From: Streptomyces sp. McG3
GTDB taxonomy: Bacteria > Actinomycetota > Actinomycetes > Streptomycetales > Streptomycetaceae
Reading direction: 5' to 3'
DNA: 57,253 bases
Assembly: GCF_018619185.1 (NCBI RefSeq)
Contig: NZ_JAAXYC010000013.1
Location: 1 to 57,253 of the forward strand
Each line of letters begins with the position of its first letter. Positions within the stretch are counted from its first letter, which is position 1. This document shows, piece after piece, positions 53,931 to 57,253 of the stretch. A program made the translations under genes and the position numbers. The notes below the pieces were generated by a model that had not been told where the DNA came from, did no database searches, and saw only the letters and a program-made list of their open reading frames with translations.

Positions 53931-55370
53931 TCAGCCCTCGCCCGTGAGCTTGCGGGTGTGCAGCTGCCGGGCCACTTCGGCGATCGATCCGGACAGCGAC
54001 GGGTACACGGTGAATGCGTTTGCGATCTGTTCCACCGTCAGGTTGTTGTCGACCGCGATCGAGATGGGGTGGATCAGCTCGCTGGCGCGCGGCGCGACCA
54101 CGCAGCCGCCGACCACGATCCCGGTACCGGGACGGCAGAAGATCTTGACGAAGCCGTCGCGGATGCCCTGCATCTTGGCGCGCGGATTGCGCAGCAGCGG
54201 CAGCTTCACCACCCGGGCCTCGATCTTGCCGGCGTCCACCTCGGCCTGGCTGTAGCCGACGGTGGCGATCTCCGGGTCGGTGAAGACGTTGGCGGAGACG
54301 GCCTTGAGGTTCAGCGGGGCGACCGCGTCACCCAGGAAGTGGTACATCGCGATGCGGCCCTGCATCGCGGCGACCGAGGCCAGCGCGAAGATCCCGGTGA
54401 CGTCACCAGCGGCGTAGACACCGGGGGCGCTGGTGCGCGAGACCCGGTCGGTGAGGACGTGTCCGGAGTCCTTGAGCCGTACGCCGGCCTCCTCCAGGCC
54501 CATGCCCGCGGTGTTCGGGATCGCGCCGACCGCCATCAGGCAGTGCGAGCCGGTGATGACCCTGCCGTCGGCCAGCGTCACCTCGACCCGGTCGCCGACG
54601 CGCTTGGCGGACTGGGCGCGGGAGCGGGCCATGACGTTCATCCCGCGGCGACGGAAGACGTCCTCCAGGACGGCGGCGGCGTCCGGGTCCTCGCCGGGCA
54701 GCACCCGGTCGCGGGAGGAGACGAGGGTGACGCGCGAGCCGAGGGCCTGGTAGGCCCCGGCGAACTCGGCGCCGGTGACACCGGATCCGACGACGATGAG
54801 CTCCTCGGGAAGCTCGTCGAGGTCGTAGACCTGGGTCCAGTTCAGGATGCGCTCGCCGTCGGGCTGCGCGTCCGGGATCTCCCGGGGGTGGCCGCCGGTC
54901 GCTATCAGCACGGCGTCGGCGGTCAGCCGCTCCTCGGTGCCGTCGGCGGCGGTGACGACGACCTGGCGCGACCCGTCGGCGGCCTGGAGCCCGTCGAGCC
55001 GGCCCCGGCCGCGCATCACGCGGGCGCCGGCCCGGGTGACGGAGGCGGTGATGTCGTGGGACTGGGCGAGCGCGAGGCGCTTGACCCGGCGGTTGACCTT
55101 GCCCAGGTCCACGCCGACGACCCGGGCGGCCTGCTCCACGTGCGGGGTGTCGTCGGCGACGATGATGCCCAGCTCCTCGTACGAGGAGTCGAAGGTGGTC
55201 ATCACCTCGGCCGTGGCGATCAGGGTCTTCGAGGGCACGCAGTCGGTGAGGACCGAGGCCCCGCCCAGACCGTCGCAGTCGACGACGGTCACCTCCGCGC
55301 CGAGCTGGGCGCCCACCAGGGCCGCCTCGTAGCCGCCGGGGCCGCCGCCGATGATCACGATCCGGGTCAC
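53931..55370 (-). CDS. lpdA: LpdA-type NAD(P)H quinone dehydrogenase
   Basis: 479 residues of the pyridine nucleotide-disulfide oxidoreductase family. FAD motif IIGGGPGGYEAAL, NAD(P) motif VVGSGVTGAEFAGA, and GVYAAGDVTG. True lipoamide dehydrogenases have C-x4-C; here the region reads GLGGASVLTDCVPSK, with only one Cys, so the redox disulfide is missing. The same is recalled for Mycobacterium tuberculosis LpdA (Rv3303c), a quinone reductase. The C-terminal His-Glu pair of lipoamide dehydrogenase is also not evident. GTG 55370 has GAGGCGG seven bases upstream. Confidence 0.93.
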   Translation of the reverse strand: MTRIVIIGGGPGGYEAALVGAQLGAEVTVVDCDGLGGASVLTDCVPSKTLIATAEVMTTFDSSYEELGIIVADDTPHVEQAARVVGVDLGKVNRRVKRLALAQSHDITASVTRAGARVMRGRGRLDGLQAADGSRQVVVTAADGTEERLTADAVLIATGGHPREIPDAQPDGERILNWTQVYDLDELPEELIVVGSGVTGAEFAGAYQALGSRVTLVSSRDRVLPGEDPDAAAVLEDVFRRRGMNVMARSRAQSAKRVGDRVEVTLADGRVITGSHCLMAVGAIPNTAGMGLEEAGVRLKDSGHVLTDRVSRTSAPGVYAAGDVTGIFALASVAAMQGRIAMYHFLGDAVAPLNLKAVSANVFTDPEIATVGYSQAEVDAGKIEARVVKLPLLRNPRAKMQGIRDGFVKIFCRPGTGIVVGGCVVAPRASELIHPISIAVDNNLTVEQIANAFTVYPSLSGSIAEVARQLHTRKLTGEG

Positions 55371-55642
55371 GAAATGTCCGCCTCGCGTTGTGTAACCCGC
55401 GGCCGTCTGCCGCCCCGGCCGGGGGTCCGGGGGATCGCCCCGGGGGAATGCAGTACGTACTCCATTGTCCCGCACGCGCCAAAGTGCTTCGCCCCGGGGC
55501 CCTCCATACGGGAAAGAGGGCGTCCACCGCACGGGAACGAACCGCCGGGAACGGAACCGGCGACCCGTCCCGCACTCCCCCGACCGGGGCCTTCGTCACA
55601 GGAACCGCCGCTCCCGCGCCCACCTCCCGTACCCTCGGTCCC

Positions 55643-56080
55643 ATGTCGCTCTACGCCGCGTACGCCGGCAACCTCGACGCGCGGCTGATGACCCGCCGCG
55701 CTCCGCATTCCCCGATGCGCAGCACCGGCTGGCTCAACGGCTGGCGGCTGACCTTCGGCGGGGAGCAGATGGGCTGGGAGGGGGCGCTGGCCACCGTGGT
55801 GGAGGCGCCGCGCTCCCAGGTCTTCGTCGCGCTGTACGACCTGGCGCCGATGGACGAGGACTCCATGGACCGCTGGGAGGGCGTCGGGCTCGACATCTAC
55901 CGGCGGATGCGGGTGCGCGTGCACACCCTGGACGGCGAGGAGCCGGCCTGGATGTACGTGCTGAACGGATACGAGGGCGGGCTTCCCTCGGCACGCTATC
56001 TGGGCGAGATCGCGGACGCCGCGGAGTCCGCCGGCGCACCGCACGACTATGTGATGGAGCTGCGTAAGCGCCCCTGCTGA
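55643..56080 (+). CDS. Gamma-glutamylcyclotransferase-like protein
   Basis: 145 residues, GGCT-like fold. The N-terminal substrate loop is YAAYAGNLD, and the catalytic acidic residue is probably Glu in DRWEGVGLDIY. Family members release 5-oxoproline from gamma-glutamyl amides; the natural substrate here is unknown. ATG 55643. The 272 bases upstream show no gene. Lies between lpdA and the nucleoside phosphorylase. Confidence 0.88.
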   Translation: MSLYAAYAGNLDARLMTRRAPHSPMRSTGWLNGWRLTFGGEQMGWEGALATVVEAPRSQVFVALYDLAPMDEDSMDRWEGVGLDIYRRMRVRVHTLDGEEPAWMYVLNGYEGGLPSARYLGEIADAAESAGAPHDYVMELRKRPC

Positions 56081-56159
56081 CCAGGGCGGACCGCGGCCCG
56101 GCCCGGCTCTCTTCGTGCGAAAGCACAAAGACCTTCTGCGCGTCTTTGCGCCCGTACAT

Positions 56160-56171
56160 CTACGCGCGTAG
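56160..56171. promoter_or_regulatory. Palindrome CTACGCGCGTAG upstream of the nucleoside phosphorylase
   Basis: A perfect 12-base palindrome 26 bases before the PNP start, at a position suited to a repressor. TTACGCT (56183-56189) just downstream may be the -10 region. The regulator is unknown. Confidence 0.5.
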
Positions 56172-56196
56172 GGATTCAGCGGTTACGCTCATCCGC

Positions 56197-57021
56197 GTGA
56201 ACGCATCTGTTATTCCGGACAACATCCAGGGCGACCCGCAGGCAGCCGCCGCCGGGGCCGCCGCACGCCTGCGCGAGCTGACCGGCGCCGAGACCCATGA
56301 CGTCGCCCTGGTCATGGGCTCCGGCTGGGCGCCCGCGGGCGAAGCACTCGGCGTCCCGGAGGCCGAGTTCCCCGTGACCGACCTGCCCGGCTTCCCGGCG
56401 CCCGCCGTCGAGGGCCACGGCGGCACGGTCCGCTCGTACCGGATCGGCGAGAAGCGCGCGCTGGTCTTCCTCGGCCGCACGCACTTCTACGAGGGCCGGG
56501 GCGTCGCCGCCGTCGCCCACGGGGTCCGTACGGCGGTGGCCGCGGGCTGCAAGACGGTCATCCTGACGAACGGCTGCGGCGGGCTGCGCGAGGGCATGCG
56601 CCCGGGACAGCCGGTCCTGATCAGTGACCACATCAACCTGACGGCCGCCTCCCCGATCATCGGCGCCAACTTCGTCGACCTGACCGACCTGTACTCCCCG
56701 CGGCTGCGCGCGCTGTGCAAGGAGATCGACGACACCCTCGAAGAGGGCGTCTACGTCCAGTTCCCCGGCCCGCACTACGAGACCCCGGCCGAGATCAACA
56801 TGGTCCGGGTCATGGGCGGCGACCTGGTGGGCATGTCCACCGTCCTGGAGGCCATCGCGGCCCGGGAGGCGGGCGCCGAGGTGCTCGGCCTCTCCCTCGT
56901 CACCAACCTGGCGGCGGGCCTGTCCGGAGAACCCCTCAACCACGAGGAGGTCCTCCAGGCCGGCCGCGACTCGGCGACCCGGATGGGCGCGCTGCTGTCG
57001 AGGGTGCTCGACCGCGTCTGA
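56197..57021 (+). CDS. Purine nucleoside phosphorylase
   Basis: 274 residues of the trimeric (class I) PNP family, which cleaves inosine and guanosine with phosphate. Visible: MGSGWAP phosphate loop, EGHGG, FLGRTHFYEG, LTNGCGGL, FPGPHYETPAEI and VGMSTVLEAIAAR. GTG 56197 is the likely start; it has no strong ribosome-binding site. Confidence 0.95.
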   Translation: MNASVIPDNIQGDPQAAAAGAAARLRELTGAETHDVALVMGSGWAPAGEALGVPEAEFPVTDLPGFPAPAVEGHGGTVRSYRIGEKRALVFLGRTHFYEGRGVAAVAHGVRTAVAAGCKTVILTNGCGGLREGMRPGQPVLISDHINLTAASPIIGANFVDLTDLYSPRLRALCKEIDDTLEEGVYVQFPGPHYETPAEINMVRVMGGDLVGMSTVLEAIAAREAGAEVLGLSLVTNLAAGLSGEPLNHEEVLQAGRDSATRMGALLSRVLDRV

Positions 57022-57072
57022 GCCGAGCCCTCCGGCGACGGGCCTTCCCCCGCTCACTCCGGAGACCGGCCT

Positions 57073-57114
57073 TGGCTGAGCCCCTCGGGACGGGCCCTGG
57101 CTGAGCCCCTCGGG
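57073..57114. repeat. Two direct copies of TGGCTGAGCCCCTCGGG
   Basis: 17-base identical copies at 57073-57089 and 57098-57114, in the noncoding tail after PNP. Confidence 0.8.
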
Positions 57115-57181
57115 GATTGACTCTCCCCGTTCCTGCCTCTTCCCGGCTCCCCTGCCCCTCCTCGGCACGCCCGGCTGCCTT

Positions 57182-57231
57182 TCCAGCCCGTCCGGCGCTT
57201 GAGGACCGGGGTCCGGGGCAGCGTCCCGGGG
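57182..57231. repeat. Dispersed Streptomyces-type repeat (copy 2)
   Basis: TCCAGCCCGTCCGGCGCTTGAGGA followed by GGGG-rich sequence, related to the copy at 52715-52768 but with a less perfect hairpin. No gene is seen from 57022 to the window end. Confidence 0.65.
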
Positions 57232-57253
57232 GCTGTCACGTGTTCGGCCGGTC

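Noticed and set aside
53931..55370. Dihydrolipoamide dehydrogenase
   Set aside because: One of the two redox cysteines is missing.

Overview
The base composition (very GC-rich), codon use, GTG starts and gene families all point to a Streptomyces (or close actinomycete) chromosome. The window has two halves. From memory, the right half (about 37-57 kb) follows a gene order also found in Streptomyces coelicolor: L,D-transpeptidase, histidine ammonia-lyase, GGDEF protein, enoyl-CoA hydratase, adenylate cyclase, biotin ligase, acyl-CoA carboxylase beta/epsilon, Maf, carboxylase alpha, DeoR regulator, LpdA-type flavoprotein and purine nucleoside phosphorylase. This is core chromosome.

The left half (1-27.4 kb, all minus strand) is a non-ribosomal lipopeptide gene cluster that runs off the left edge. 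In transcription order it reads: a 2-oxoglutarate/Fe amino-acid halogenase-like enzyme of the BesD type (26695-27447), an isochorismatase-fold hydrolase, a membrane-anchored M28 peptidase, a one-piece ABC exporter, NRPS-1 (FAAL-ACP-C-A-T, 15947-21232), a cation/proton antiporter, a GlyA-like PLP enzyme, SbnA-like and SbnB-like enzymes that make L-2,3-diaminopropionate (Dap), MbtH, NRPS-2 (C-A-T-C) and NRPS-3 (C-A-T-C-A..., truncated). Several junctions are ATGA/GTGA overlaps, so much of the set looks co-translated.

Reading the A-domain pockets by eye gives DALFVGDSIK (unassigned), DMYHLGLMDK (a Cys-type pocket with an acidic residue, possibly Dap), DLTKVGEVGK (Asn, the one confident call) and DIWEVTADDK (acid-lined, probably a cationic side chain). 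The simplest product model is a fatty-acylated peptide containing Dap, Asn and a basic residue, perhaps chlorinated by the halogenase, exported by the ABC transporter and possibly processed by the M28 peptidase. No thioesterase, epimerase or cluster-specific regulator is visible; the missing parts should lie to the left.

Between the two halves (27.7-36.8 kb) are housekeeping and small accessory genes: a TetR regulator with a clear operator facing an alpha/beta hydrolase, an XRE regulator, NADP-glutamate dehydrogenase, small membrane proteins, an RDD protein and a secreted S33 peptidase. No tRNA, rRNA, CRISPR array, prophage or transposase was recognised.
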